Below, piece by piece: positions 49,391 through 56,740 of a DNA stretch of 64,000 nt; the first letter of the stretch is position 1, and each line of letters starts with the position of its first letter. The notes beneath the pieces were generated by a model. The model was not told the origin of the DNA, did not search any database, and saw only the letters and a program-made list of their open reading frames with translations. The stretch is from Nocardioides sp. zg-DK7169 (GTDB taxonomy: Bacteria; Actinomycetota; Actinomycetes; Propionibacteriales; Nocardioidaceae). The position numbers and the translations under genes are program-made. The stretch is taken from the NCBI RefSeq assembly GCF_013155365.1, contig NZ_JABJRA010000007.1, positions 124,001 to 188,000 of the forward strand. The letters are read 5' to 3'.

Positions 49391-49798
49391 TCAGAGCTCG
49401 GGGAACCAGATGCCGATCTCGCGCGCGGCCGACTCCGGGGAGTCCGAGCCGTGCACGAGGTTCTCGCGGTTCGACAGCGAGTAGTCGCCGCGGATGGTGC
49501 CGGGGGCGGCCTTGCGCCCGTCGGTGGCGCCGTTGATGGCGCGGACGACCTCGATCGCCTCGTCGCCCTCGAGCACGAGCGCGACGAGGGGTCCGCTGGT
49601 CACGAACTCGCGCAGCGGCGGGTAGAAGTCCCGCTCCACGTGCTCGGCGTAGTGCTGGTCGGAGATCTCCGCGCCGATGTGGCGCAGCTCCATGGCGACG
49701 ATCGAGAGACCCTTCGCCTCGTAGCGGCCGAGCACCTCGCCGACCAGGCCACGGCTGACGGTGTCGGGCTTGAGGAGGACCAGTGTGCGCTGCGTCAT
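49391..49798 (-). CDS. ndk: Nucleoside diphosphate kinase
   Basis: A 135-residue Ndk, the usual bacterial length. TLVLLKPDTVSRGLVGEVLGRYEAKGLSIVAMELRHI forms the N-terminal strands and substrate helix. GTIRGDYSLSNRENLVHGSDSPESAAREIGIWF contains the phospho-His at about residue 115. It transfers gamma-phosphate among NTPs and dNTPs. It is monocistronic between mreB and the damaged FMN-binding gene, with its own terminator. In many actinobacteria ndk follows the folC gene; here a MocR pair intervenes. Confidence 0.97.
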   Translation of the reverse strand: MTQRTLVLLKPDTVSRGLVGEVLGRYEAKGLSIVAMELRHIGAEISDQHYAEHVERDFYPPLREFVTSGPLVALVLEGDEAIEVVRAINGATDGRKAAPGTIRGDYSLSNRENLVHGSDSPESAAREIGIWFPEL

Positions 49799-49838
49799 GC
49801 GCCAAGCCTATCCCCCGCATCGCGCCCCGCCCGTCCGC

Positions 49839-50392
49839 TCACGCGGACGTGGGCGCCACCCGGGCCAGGAGGTCGTCCGGCACCTCCCCGCGGGCGTCGG
49901 CGTCGGGCACCGGCGTCTCCCACACCCGGCGTACCGGCAGGTGCCCGCCCCAGGTCCCCGCGGCGACGTCCTCGGGGTCGTCGACCGGTCCGCCGGACCG
50001 CACCTTCATCGACGCCTCCGCGAGGGGTACGGCGAGCACGGCGGTCGCCGCCAGCTCCTTGCGGCTGCTGGGGCGCAGGGTCGCCGCCCGGCCGGGCACC
50101 AGGTGGTCGACGATGCCGTCGAGGGCACGCGCCCGCTCAGCCTCCGCCACGACCTCGCGGGCGATGCCGATCACCACCGCGGAGCGGTAGTTCATCGAGT
50201 GGTGGAACGCCGAGCGCGCGGTCACCACCCCGTCGACCTCGGTGACCGTGACACAGAGCGTGGCGCCGACCGCGGCGCGCAGCCAGCGGGCGGCGACCGA
50301 GCCGTGCAGGTAGAGCGTGCCGCCCGCGTCGGGGCCGTCGGGGTCCACGGCGTACGCGCGGTGCGGGCGGTGGGCGAGAGCGGGAGCGTCAT
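49839..50392 (-). pseudogene. Pyridoxamine 5'-phosphate oxidase-like FMN-binding protein, N-terminus disrupted
   Basis: The C-terminal two thirds are intact: GGTLYLHGSVAARWLRAAVGATLCVTVTEVDGVVTARSAFHHSMNYRSAVVIG and LVPGRAATLRPSSRKELAATAVLAVPLAEASMKVRSGGPVDDPED are classic for actinobacterial PNPOx-like proteins. The usual preceding 60 or so residues (helix and first strands of the split barrel) are missing. The typical start MTLPLSPTART is present at 50392, but only about 30 bp later the sequence jumps into AYAVDPDGPDAGG in a different frame. This looks like an internal deletion with frameshift. A shortened protein could start at GTG 50348 but would lack part of the barrel. It lies divergent to a MocR regulator, the usual arrangement. 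Confidence 0.68.
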
Positions 50393-50413
50393 GGGTCTAT
50401 CGTCGACGCCCAG

Positions 50414-50433
50414 TGGCCCGTCGTCATGGGCCA
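50414..50433. promoter_or_regulatory. Inverted repeat in the MocR / PNPOx-like divergent promoter
   Basis: TGGCCC-GTCGTCAT-GGGCCA is a perfect 6-8-6 inverted repeat, 28 bp before the MocR ATG. It is a candidate operator for the MocR protein. Confidence 0.5.
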
Positions 50434-50460
50434 ATCCGAACCCAGAACGACAGGACACTG

Positions 50461-51810
50461 ATGACCCGGACACCTGGCGCTCCCGCTCTCCCGGTGGCCC
50501 TCGACCGCGGGGCGGGGACGCCGCTCGGCACCCAGCTCGCCGACCAGGTGCGCACCCGGATCACCTCCGCGACCCTCGCGGCCGGCACCCGGCTGCCCAG
50601 CAGCCGCGCCCTGGCCGCCGAGCTCGGGGTGGCCCGGTCGGTCACCGAGCAGGCCTACGCCCAGCTGGTCGCCGAGGGCTGGCTGGAGGGCCGCCACGGG
50701 TCGGGGACCTTCGTGTCCGCCACTCCCCCGCTCGCCGCGCCGCGACCGGCGTCGCGCCCGGCCCGCGACGAACCGCCGCTGCTGCGGCTCAGCACCGGGA
50801 CGCCGTGGATCGATCCCGCGCACGCCGCGCTGTGGCGCCGGGCCTGGCGCGAGGTCTCCGCCGCGCGCCCGCCGGCCGGGTACGACGACCCGCGCGGCCT
50901 GCGCGAGCTCCGGGTGGCGCTGGCCGAGCGGCTCGCCCACGTGCGCGGCGTGGTCTGCGACCCCGACGAGGTCCTGCTCACCGCCGGCACCACCGAGGGG
51001 CTGCGGCACGCGCTGGGCGCCCTGCCACCCGGGCCGGTCGCCGTGGAGGACCCGGGCTACCGGGCCGCGGCGGCCACCGTGGCCGCGACCGGGCGCGCCC
51101 TCCACGACGTACCGGCCCTGGAGGTGCCCGACCTGACCGGCACGGTGGCCGTCTACGTCACCCCGGCCCACCAGCACCCGCTCGGGCGCACCATGCCGGG
51201 TGCGCACCGGGCCGCGCTGCTCCGCGAGGCGCGCCGCGCGGACGCGCTCGTGATCGAGGACGACTACGACTCCGAGCTGCGCTACGACGTCGCGCCGGTG
51301 CCGGCGCTCGCGGGGCTCGACCGCGAGCGGGTCGTCTACCTCGGCACCGCCAGCAAGTCCGTCGCGCCGAGCATGCGGCTCGGCTGGCTGGTGGCCCCCG
51401 ACGGGGTCCGCGAGCACGTCGAGCGCGAGCGCGCGATCACCCACGACTCACCGCCGTGGCCGGTGCAGCGCGCGCTGCTCGCCCTGCTGCGCGACGGCTA
51501 CGTCGACAAGGTGGTCCGCTCCGCGCGCCGGGTGTACGCCGAGCGCGCGGCGCGGGTGGTGGGCGCGCTCGCGCCGTACGGCGAGCTGACCGGGCCGGTC
51601 GCGGGGATGTACGCGACGTTCGTGATGCCCGAGGAGCAGGCCCGTGCGGCGCACGCCGCCGGGCGCGCCGCGGGGTACGACGTACCGCTGCTGGCCGACC
51701 AGTGCCGCACCCACGTCCAGCACGGCCTGGTCGTCGGGTTCGGCGGCTCGCTCACCGACCGCCAGCTCGACCACGCGCTGGCGGTGACGACCCGGGCGCT
51801 GCGCGGCTGA
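50461..51810 (+). CDS. MocR-type (GntR-aminotransferase fusion) PLP-dependent regulator
   Basis: A 449-residue regulator. The N-terminal GntR winged helix (about 15-80) has TPLGTQLADQVRTRITSATLAAGTRLPSSRALAAELGVARSVTEQAYAQLVAEGWLEGRHGSGTFV. A class I aminotransferase-like domain follows, with VYVTPAHQHPLGRTM, VIEDDYDSELRYD and the PLP-binding Lys299 in TASKSVAPSMRLGW. PdxR-like members activate pyridoxal phosphate synthesis or transport genes; others control unrelated targets. ATG 50461 begins the winged helix. Its presumed target, the divergent PNPOx-like gene, is broken, so the regulator may now control only itself or distant genes. Confidence 0.9.
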   Translation: MTRTPGAPALPVALDRGAGTPLGTQLADQVRTRITSATLAAGTRLPSSRALAAELGVARSVTEQAYAQLVAEGWLEGRHGSGTFVSATPPLAAPRPASRPARDEPPLLRLSTGTPWIDPAHAALWRRAWREVSAARPPAGYDDPRGLRELRVALAERLAHVRGVVCDPDEVLLTAGTTEGLRHALGALPPGPVAVEDPGYRAAAATVAATGRALHDVPALEVPDLTGTVAVYVTPAHQHPLGRTMPGAHRAALLREARRADALVIEDDYDSELRYDVAPVPALAGLDRERVVYLGTASKSVAPSMRLGWLVAPDGVREHVERERAITHDSPPWPVQRALLALLRDGYVDKVVRSARRVYAERAARVVGALAPYGELTGPVAGMYATFVMPEEQARAAHAAGRAAGYDVPLLADQCRTHVQHGLVVGFGGSLTDRQLDHALAVTTRALRG

Positions 51811-51815
51811 GGCAG

Positions 51816-51838
51816 CGCCACGAGCGCCGACTCGGCGA
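51816..51838. repeat. Copy of the GCCACGAGCGCCGACTCG intergenic repeat
   Basis: The plus strand reads GCGCCACGAGCGCCGACTCGG directly between the convergent MocR and DUF4233 genes. Its position could also give it a weak terminator role. Confidence 0.6.
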
Positions 51839-51849
51839 GGAGGGACGGG

Positions 51850-52284
51850 TCAGGCGGTGGAGGCGGGGCCAGTGGGGCCGGCGTCCTCGCCGGACTCCTC
51901 GCGGGCGTCCCAGGCGGCCCAGGCGGCGGCGCGCTCGGACTCGATGCGGCGGCCGAGGAAGTAGGCGGTGCCCCACAGCACCGCGAAGATCGCGCCGAGG
52001 AAGAACATCATCGGGACGACGAAGCCCAGCCCGATCGCGGCGACCTGCACGACCCAGCCCGCACCGTAGGCCCACTCGCGGCGCAGCATCCCGGCCAGCA
52101 GCAGGCAGACGACGGTGAGGCCGACCCCGACCGCGATGGCGACCGAGGCGTCGACGTCGGAGACCATCACCATCACCGGCGTCGTCAGGCCGAGGACGAC
52201 CGCCTCGAGGCCGAGGATCGCCGCGCACATGCCGCGGCGCGGGGAACGGGTCCGCTCGGGGTTCACGGACGTCTCGTCGCTCAC
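51850..52284 (-). CDS. DUF4233 membrane protein
   Basis: A 144-residue protein with four hydrophobic helices (MCAAILGLEAVVLGLTTPVMVMV; ASVAIAVGVGLTVVCLLLAGML; GAGWVVQVAAIGLGFVVPMMFFLGAIFAVLWGTAYFLGRRI). The layout and the position immediately after folC are those of DUF4233 proteins of actinobacteria. The function is unknown. GTG 52284 overlaps the folC stop (GTGA), so it is translated from the folC message. Confidence 0.85.
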   Translation of the reverse strand: MSDETSVNPERTRSPRRGMCAAILGLEAVVLGLTTPVMVMVSDVDASVAIAVGVGLTVVCLLLAGMLRREWAYGAGWVVQVAAIGLGFVVPMMFFLGAIFAVLWGTAYFLGRRIESERAAAWAAWDAREESGEDAGPTGPASTA

Positions 52285-53651
52285 TTGGGTCCTCCCAGCA
52301 GGGTGCGGGCCTCGCCCACGGTGATGACCGACCCGGTGACCAGCACCGCGCCGGTGCCGACGGAGGAGCGTCCCTCGCCGGACTCGGCCAGCCCGGCGGC
52401 GACGTCGAGCGCGTCGGCCAGCCTCGGCACGACGCTGACCCGGTCCTCGCCGAAGATCTCGCGGGCGATCTCGCCCAGCGCCTCGGGGTCGGTGGCGCGG
52501 TCGGTGCTCGCCCGGGTGCACACGACGTGGGCCAGGCGCGGCTCCAGCGCGGCGAGCAGCCCCTCGGCGTCCTTGTCCCCCATCACCCCGACGACCCCGA
52601 TCAGCGGGTCGAAGGCGAAGGAGTCCTCCAGCGCCGCGCCGAGCGCCTCGGCGCCGTGCGGGTTGTGCGCGGCGTCGAGCACGATCGTGGGCGAGCGGCG
52701 CACGACCTCGAGGCGGCCCGGCGAGGTCACCTCGGCGAACGCCCGGCGTACGACGTCGTCGGCCAGCGGCTCCTCGCCGCCGATGAAGGCCTCGACCGCG
52801 GCGAGCGCGACGGCGGCGTTCTGCGCCTGGTGGGCGCCGTGCAGCGGGAGGAACAGCTCCTCATAGCGCCCGCGCAGGCCCTGGAGCGTCACCAGCTGGC
52901 CGCCGACGGCCGGGACCCGGTGCAGCACACCGAACTCCATGCCCTCGCGGGCGACCTTGGCGCCGACCGCGGTGGCCCGCTCGAGCAGCACGACGGCGAC
53001 GTCGGGCTGCTGCTCGGCGATGACGACGGTGGAGCCAGGCTTGATGATCCCGGCCTTCTCGACGGCGATCTCGGCCGGCGTCCCGCCCAGGTAGCGGGCG
53101 TGGTCGAGCGCGATCGGGGTCACGACCGCGACCGCGCCGTCGGCGACGTTGGTGGCGTCCCACGAGCCGCCCATCCCGACCTCGACGACGGCGGCCTCGA
53201 CCGGGGCGTCGGAGAACGCGGCGAAGGCCATCGCGACCACGACCTCGAAGAACGACAGGGGGTGCTCGGAGGCGGCGTCGACGAGGTGGGTGTAGGCCGC
53301 GACGTCGTTGAACGCGCGCACGAAGTCCTCGTCGCTGAGCGGCTCGCCGTCGATGCTGATCCGCTCGCTCATCCGCTCGACGTGCGGGCTGGTGAACCGA
53401 CCCGTGCGCAGGTCGAGGGCACGCAGCAGGGTGTCGATCATCCGCGAGGTGGAGGTCTTGCCGTTGGTGCCGGTCAGGTGGATGACGGGGTAGCTGTGCT
53501 GCGGGTCGCCGAGCAGGTCGACGAAGGCGCGGATCCGGTCGAGCGAGGGCTCGAGGCGGGTCTCGGGCCACCGGGACAGCAGGGCGTCCTCGACCTCGTC
53601 GAAGGTCCGGGCGAAACGTGGCCCGTCGGGGGCATCGGGGGTCTGGCTCAT
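52281..53651 (-). CDS. folC: Bifunctional folylpolyglutamate synthase / dihydrofolate synthase
   Basis: A 456-residue Mur-ligase-like enzyme. The P-loop is VIHLTGTNGKTSTSRMIDTLL. RTGRFTSPHVERMSERI and VEVGMGGSWDATNV (metal and ATP site) follow, with VVTPIALDHARYLGGTPAEIAVEKAGIIKPG and a C-terminal domain with VLDAAHNPHGAEAL. It adds glutamate to dihydropteroate and folates. ATG 53651 has TAGACT upstream as a possible -10. The usual upstream neighbour valS is about 3 kb away here and in the opposite orientation. Confidence 0.95.
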   Translation of the reverse strand: MSQTPDAPDGPRFARTFDEVEDALLSRWPETRLEPSLDRIRAFVDLLGDPQHSYPVIHLTGTNGKTSTSRMIDTLLRALDLRTGRFTSPHVERMSERISIDGEPLSDEDFVRAFNDVAAYTHLVDAASEHPLSFFEVVVAMAFAAFSDAPVEAAVVEVGMGGSWDATNVADGAVAVVTPIALDHARYLGGTPAEIAVEKAGIIKPGSTVVIAEQQPDVAVVLLERATAVGAKVAREGMEFGVLHRVPAVGGQLVTLQGLRGRYEELFLPLHGAHQAQNAAVALAAVEAFIGGEEPLADDVVRRAFAEVTSPGRLEVVRRSPTIVLDAAHNPHGAEALGAALEDSFAFDPLIGVVGVMGDKDAEGLLAALEPRLAHVVCTRASTDRATDPEALGEIAREIFGEDRVSVVPRLADALDVAAGLAESGEGRSSVGTGAVLVTGSVITVGEARTLLGGPK

Positions 53652-53768
53652 CGCGGCACGAGTCTAGGCGCCCCGACCGCGTGGCCCCGCGGCGCGGCCC
53701 GGGTCGGCGCCGGCGCCCGCCATCGACAGCCGTCCGCAACCCGTCCGCGCGGACGCGAGACAAAAAGG

Positions 53769-53780
53769 AGAACACGTTCT
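53769..53780. promoter_or_regulatory. KstR-like palindrome before the alcohol dehydrogenase gene
   Basis: AGAACACGTTCT is a perfect 5-2-5 inverted repeat. It matches the core of the mycobacterial KstR cholesterol-regulon operator (TnnAACnnGTTnnA) except for the first T. It abuts the -10 TAGGTT (53780-53785), 13 bp before the ATG, where a TetR-family repressor would block transcription. Confidence 0.6.
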
Positions 53781-53792
53781 AGGTTGACCGCC

Positions 53793-54890
53793 ATGCAGAC
53801 CACCGTCGCGCTCGTCGAGTCTCCCGGCCAGGACTTCGCCCTCACCGAGGTCGACCTCGACGAGCCCCGGCCCGACGAGGTGCTGGTGCGCATCGTCGCC
53901 ACCGGGCTGTGCCACACCGACCTCACGATGCGCACGATGCTGCCGGCCGAGATGTTCCCGAACGTCTTCGGTCACGAGGGCGCCGGCGTCGTCGAGCAGG
54001 TCGGCGCCGAGGTCAGCGGCATCGCGGTCGGCGACCACGTGGTCCTCAGCCTGCGCTCGTGCCGCACCTGCGCGGCGTGCCGGGCCGGCCACGTCGGGCA
54101 CTGCGAGCAGACGCTGGTGCTCAACTACCTGGGCTACCGCCCCGACGGCTCCACCACCCACCACCGCGACGGCCAGCCGGTGCTCGGGTCCTTCTTCGGC
54201 CAGTCCTCGTTCGCCCGGCACGCGATCGCCCACCAGGACAACTGCGTGGTCGTGGACCCCGCGCTCGACCTGACCCTGCTCGCGCCGTACGGCTGCGGGT
54301 TCCAGACCGGCGCGGGCACGGTCCTCAACGTGCTGCGGCCCGAGCCGGAGGACAGCCTCGTCGTGCACGGCGTCGGCGCGGTCGGCCTGGCCGCGGTGGC
54401 CGCCGCCCTCGCCGAGGGCGTGCGCACCGTGGTCGCCGTCGACCTGGTCCCCGCCCGCCTCGAGGCCGCCGCCGCGATGGGCGCGATCCCGCTCGACCCG
54501 GCCTCCCTCGAGGGCACGACACTCGTGGAGCGGCTGCGCGAGCTGACCGGCGGCGGCGCGCGCCACGCCATCGACACCACGGCCGTCCCGGCGGTGGTCC
54601 GCGAGGCGATGCAGGCCCTCGGCCCGCGCGGCACCCTCGTCGCGCTCGGCCTGGGCGCCGAGGAGTACGCCGTGGACGCCGTCGACCTGCTCCAGGGCGG
54701 CAAGACCCTCACCTCCTCGATCGAGGGCGACTCCGACCCGCTGGAGATGGTGCCGCGGCTCATCGACCTGCACCGGGCCGGCCGCTTCGACCTCGACCAC
54801 CTGGTGACGACCTACCCGTTCGCCGACATCAACAAGGCCGTCAACGACCTCCACGAGGGCCGGGTGATCAAGGCGGTGCTGGTCTGGTGA
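53793..54890 (+). CDS. Zinc-dependent alcohol dehydrogenase (MDR family, aryl-alcohol dehydrogenase-like)
   Basis: A 365-residue class III-type zinc MDR enzyme. The catalytic zinc region is GLCHTDLTMRT and FGHEGAGVVEQVG. The structural zinc lobe is CRTCAACRAGHVGHC with four Cys. The Rossmann segment is VVHGVGAVGLAAVAAALAEGVRTVVAVDL. The C-terminus has FDLDHLVTTYPFADINKAVNDLHEGRVIKAVLVW. It oxidises an aromatic or alkyl alcohol with NAD(P)+, or the reverse. The operator before it resembles KstR sites, so it may belong to a lipid or steroid catabolic regulon. The flavodoxin-fold gene follows 76 bp downstream with its own promoter-like sequence. Confidence 0.92.
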   Translation: MQTTVALVESPGQDFALTEVDLDEPRPDEVLVRIVATGLCHTDLTMRTMLPAEMFPNVFGHEGAGVVEQVGAEVSGIAVGDHVVLSLRSCRTCAACRAGHVGHCEQTLVLNYLGYRPDGSTTHHRDGQPVLGSFFGQSSFARHAIAHQDNCVVVDPALDLTLLAPYGCGFQTGAGTVLNVLRPEPEDSLVVHGVGAVGLAAVAAALAEGVRTVVAVDLVPARLEAAAAMGAIPLDPASLEGTTLVERLRELTGGGARHAIDTTAVPAVVREAMQALGPRGTLVALGLGAEEYAVDAVDLLQGGKTLTSSIEGDSDPLEMVPRLIDLHRAGRFDLDHLVTTYPFADINKAVNDLHEGRVIKAVLVW

Positions 54891-54943
54891 GCCTCGCCGC
54901 AGCGGATCGGACCAGTCCCGGCACGGCTCGATAGGATATACAC

Positions 54944-54960
54944 CTCCTCGACGAGAGGAG
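54944..54960 (+). promoter_or_regulatory. Hairpin covering the ribosome binding site of the flavodoxin-fold gene
   Basis: CTCCTC (54944-54949) is fully complementary to GAGGAG (54955-54960), the Shine-Dalgarno sequence, with a 5-nt loop. TAGGAT (54932-54937) is a possible -10. Pairing would hide the ribosome site. Confidence 0.45.
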
Positions 54961-54966
54961 TCCGGC

Positions 54967-55764
54967 ATGCGTCTGGGCGTGGTGATGGGGACGGGGCACG
55001 GCACCGCCGGCGCCACCGGACGGCTGGTCGAGGACCTGGTCGAGCGGATGCGCCGCGAGGGCCCGGTCGAGGTGGGGAGCGTCGCCACCGACGACCTCGG
55101 GCTCGGGCCGAGCTGCCCGGCCTGCCTGTCGTGCATGACCGAGGGCGAGCAGGCCTGCCCCTCCTACGACCGCGCGGCACCGGCCCGCACGGTGATGGAC
55201 GAGGCCGACCTGGTGCTCTTCGCGACCCCGGTGCACTCCTTCCACGTCTCGGCGACGATGAAGCGCTTCGTCGACCACTTCGCCTACCTCATCCACCGCC
55301 CGGCGTACGTCGGCAAGCCCGCCGCCCTGCTCTCCACGGCCGCGGGCGCCGGCCACGACGCCGCGCTGGGCTACCTGCAGACCGCGGTACGCCGCTGGGG
55401 CTTCCACACCGTCGGTCAGCTCGGGGTCAACGGGCCGGGCCTGGCCAAGGCGCCGTACCGCGCCAAGGTGGACGCCGCCCTCGACGAGCTGGCCTCCTCC
55501 CTGCGCGCCGCCGCGACCGACCCGGTCGAGCCACGCCCCACCACCGCGGACCTGATCGGCTTCCGGGTGGCCCGGCTGCTGGTGGAGGGCGGTCGCGAGG
55601 AGGGCCCGGTCGACGCGGCGTACTGGCACGAGCGCGGCTGGTTCGACGCCGACTGGTTCAGCGACGCCCCGGTCCCCCGCGTGCCCAACCGCATCGCGGC
55701 GATGGTCGAGAAGAAGATCCGCAAGGGCATCGCGGAGGGCTCCGCCAAGCCCTACCGCGGCTGA
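54967..55764 (+). CDS. Flavodoxin-fold NAD(P)H:FMN oxidoreductase-like protein
   Basis: A 265-residue protein. The N-terminal flavodoxin-like domain binds FMN through LGVVMGTGHGTAGATGRLVEDLVERM, PSCPACLSCMTEGEQACPSYD (three conserved Cys) and FATPVHSFHVSATMKRFVDHFAYLIHRP. The Cys-rich loop after the first strand is typical of the multimeric flavodoxin WrbA/iron-sulfur flavoprotein-like group. A C-terminal extension of about 80 residues (PRPTTADLIGFRVARLLVEGGREEGPVDAAYWHERGW) is less common. The role is probably reduction of quinones or other acceptors. The 3' end overlaps the convergent GNAT gene by 13 bp. Confidence 0.83.
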   Translation: MRLGVVMGTGHGTAGATGRLVEDLVERMRREGPVEVGSVATDDLGLGPSCPACLSCMTEGEQACPSYDRAAPARTVMDEADLVLFATPVHSFHVSATMKRFVDHFAYLIHRPAYVGKPAALLSTAAGAGHDAALGYLQTAVRRWGFHTVGQLGVNGPGLAKAPYRAKVDAALDELASSLRAAATDPVEPRPTTADLIGFRVARLLVEGGREEGPVDAAYWHERGWFDADWFSDAPVPRVPNRIAAMVEKKIRKGIAEGSAKPYRG

Positions 55765-56666
55765 GCCGCACCGGCGACCGGGCCGACCACCAGCTCGACC
55801 ACCTCGGCGACCTGGCGGTAGCCGATCGCCGGGTACAGCGCGTTGGCGACCGGGTTGGCCCGGTCGGTGAACAGGCAGCAGCGCTCGCCGCGGCCCTGGA
55901 GGTCCGCAGAGACCTCCGCGACCGCGCGGCGGGCGTAGCCGTGCCCGCGGTGCTCCTTCGGGGTGTAGACGGGCCCGATCCGGGTGACGCCGTGGGCCGG
56001 CAGCGTGGTCGCGGTGAGGTGGACCGGCACCCCGTCCTCGTCCTCCCACAGCCACACGACGCCGTCCTCGATGCGGGCGCGGAGCTCCTCGCGCGTCAGC
56101 GCAGCCGCACCGCCGGGCACCGGCGCGCGCCCGGCCTGCTCGTCGGCGTCGGAGTCGAAGGCGACGAACCACGCCCGGACCAGGTCGGTCTCGCCCGCCT
56201 CGGCGCGGCGCAGCCGTCCGGGCGGGGCCGGCGGCAGCACCACCTCGCCGAGCTCGAAGAGCCGCTGGTGCTCGTGCACCCGCGCCACTCCACCGGCCAG
56301 CCGCGCGGTCTCCTCGGCCACCACGCGCGCCGCCGGCAGCGTGCCGTTGACCTGCTCGACCACCTCGCCGCGCGCGTGCAACGTGCGGGCCAGCGCGAGC
56401 GCCGCCTCCTCGGGCATCGCCAGCACGAACGGCGGGTACGGCGCGAAGGGCGCGGTCCGCATCGCCGCTCCGACCACCACCCCCTCCGCGTCGCGGGCAA
56501 CCGCCCACCAGCGGAAGGGCAGGTCGCGCCCGCCGATCCCGCGCGCCATCCGCTCCGCCACGGTCGCCACGACCGTCGACACGACGGGGTCCGCGGCAAG
56601 GTGGGGGCCCGCCGCGGCGAGGAAGGCGGCGGGGTCCTCGGTGAGCTCCAAGGTGGTCGGCACCAC
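55752..56666 (-). CDS. GNAT-family N-acetyltransferase
   Basis: A 304-residue protein with a degenerate N-terminal half (WWAVARDAEGVVVGAAMRTAPFAPYPPFVL) and a clear C-terminal GNAT domain. VHLTATTLPAHGVTRIGPVYTPKEHRGHGYARRAVAEVSADL gives the V-x-P strand and the RGHGYA acetyl-CoA loop. CLFTDRANPVANALYPAIGYRQVAEVVEL is the final strand-helix-strand. The tandem layout is common in actinobacterial GNATs of unknown substrate. GTG 56666 or 56663 may start it. It is convergent with the flavodoxin-fold gene and divergent from valS (74-bp gap). Confidence 0.85.
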   Translation of the reverse strand: MVPTTLELTEDPAAFLAAAGPHLAADPVVSTVVATVAERMARGIGGRDLPFRWWAVARDAEGVVVGAAMRTAPFAPYPPFVLAMPEEAALALARTLHARGEVVEQVNGTLPAARVVAEETARLAGGVARVHEHQRLFELGEVVLPPAPPGRLRRAEAGETDLVRAWFVAFDSDADEQAGRAPVPGGAAALTREELRARIEDGVVWLWEDEDGVPVHLTATTLPAHGVTRIGPVYTPKEHRGHGYARRAVAEVSADLQGRGERCCLFTDRANPVANALYPAIGYRQVAEVVELVVGPVAGAAQPR

Positions 56667-56740
56667 CGCAGTGAGCCACCACGGTGCCCACGATCACAAC
56701 CGGTTTTCGCAGGTGAGGTCGCTCGATCTAGGATTTCGCC

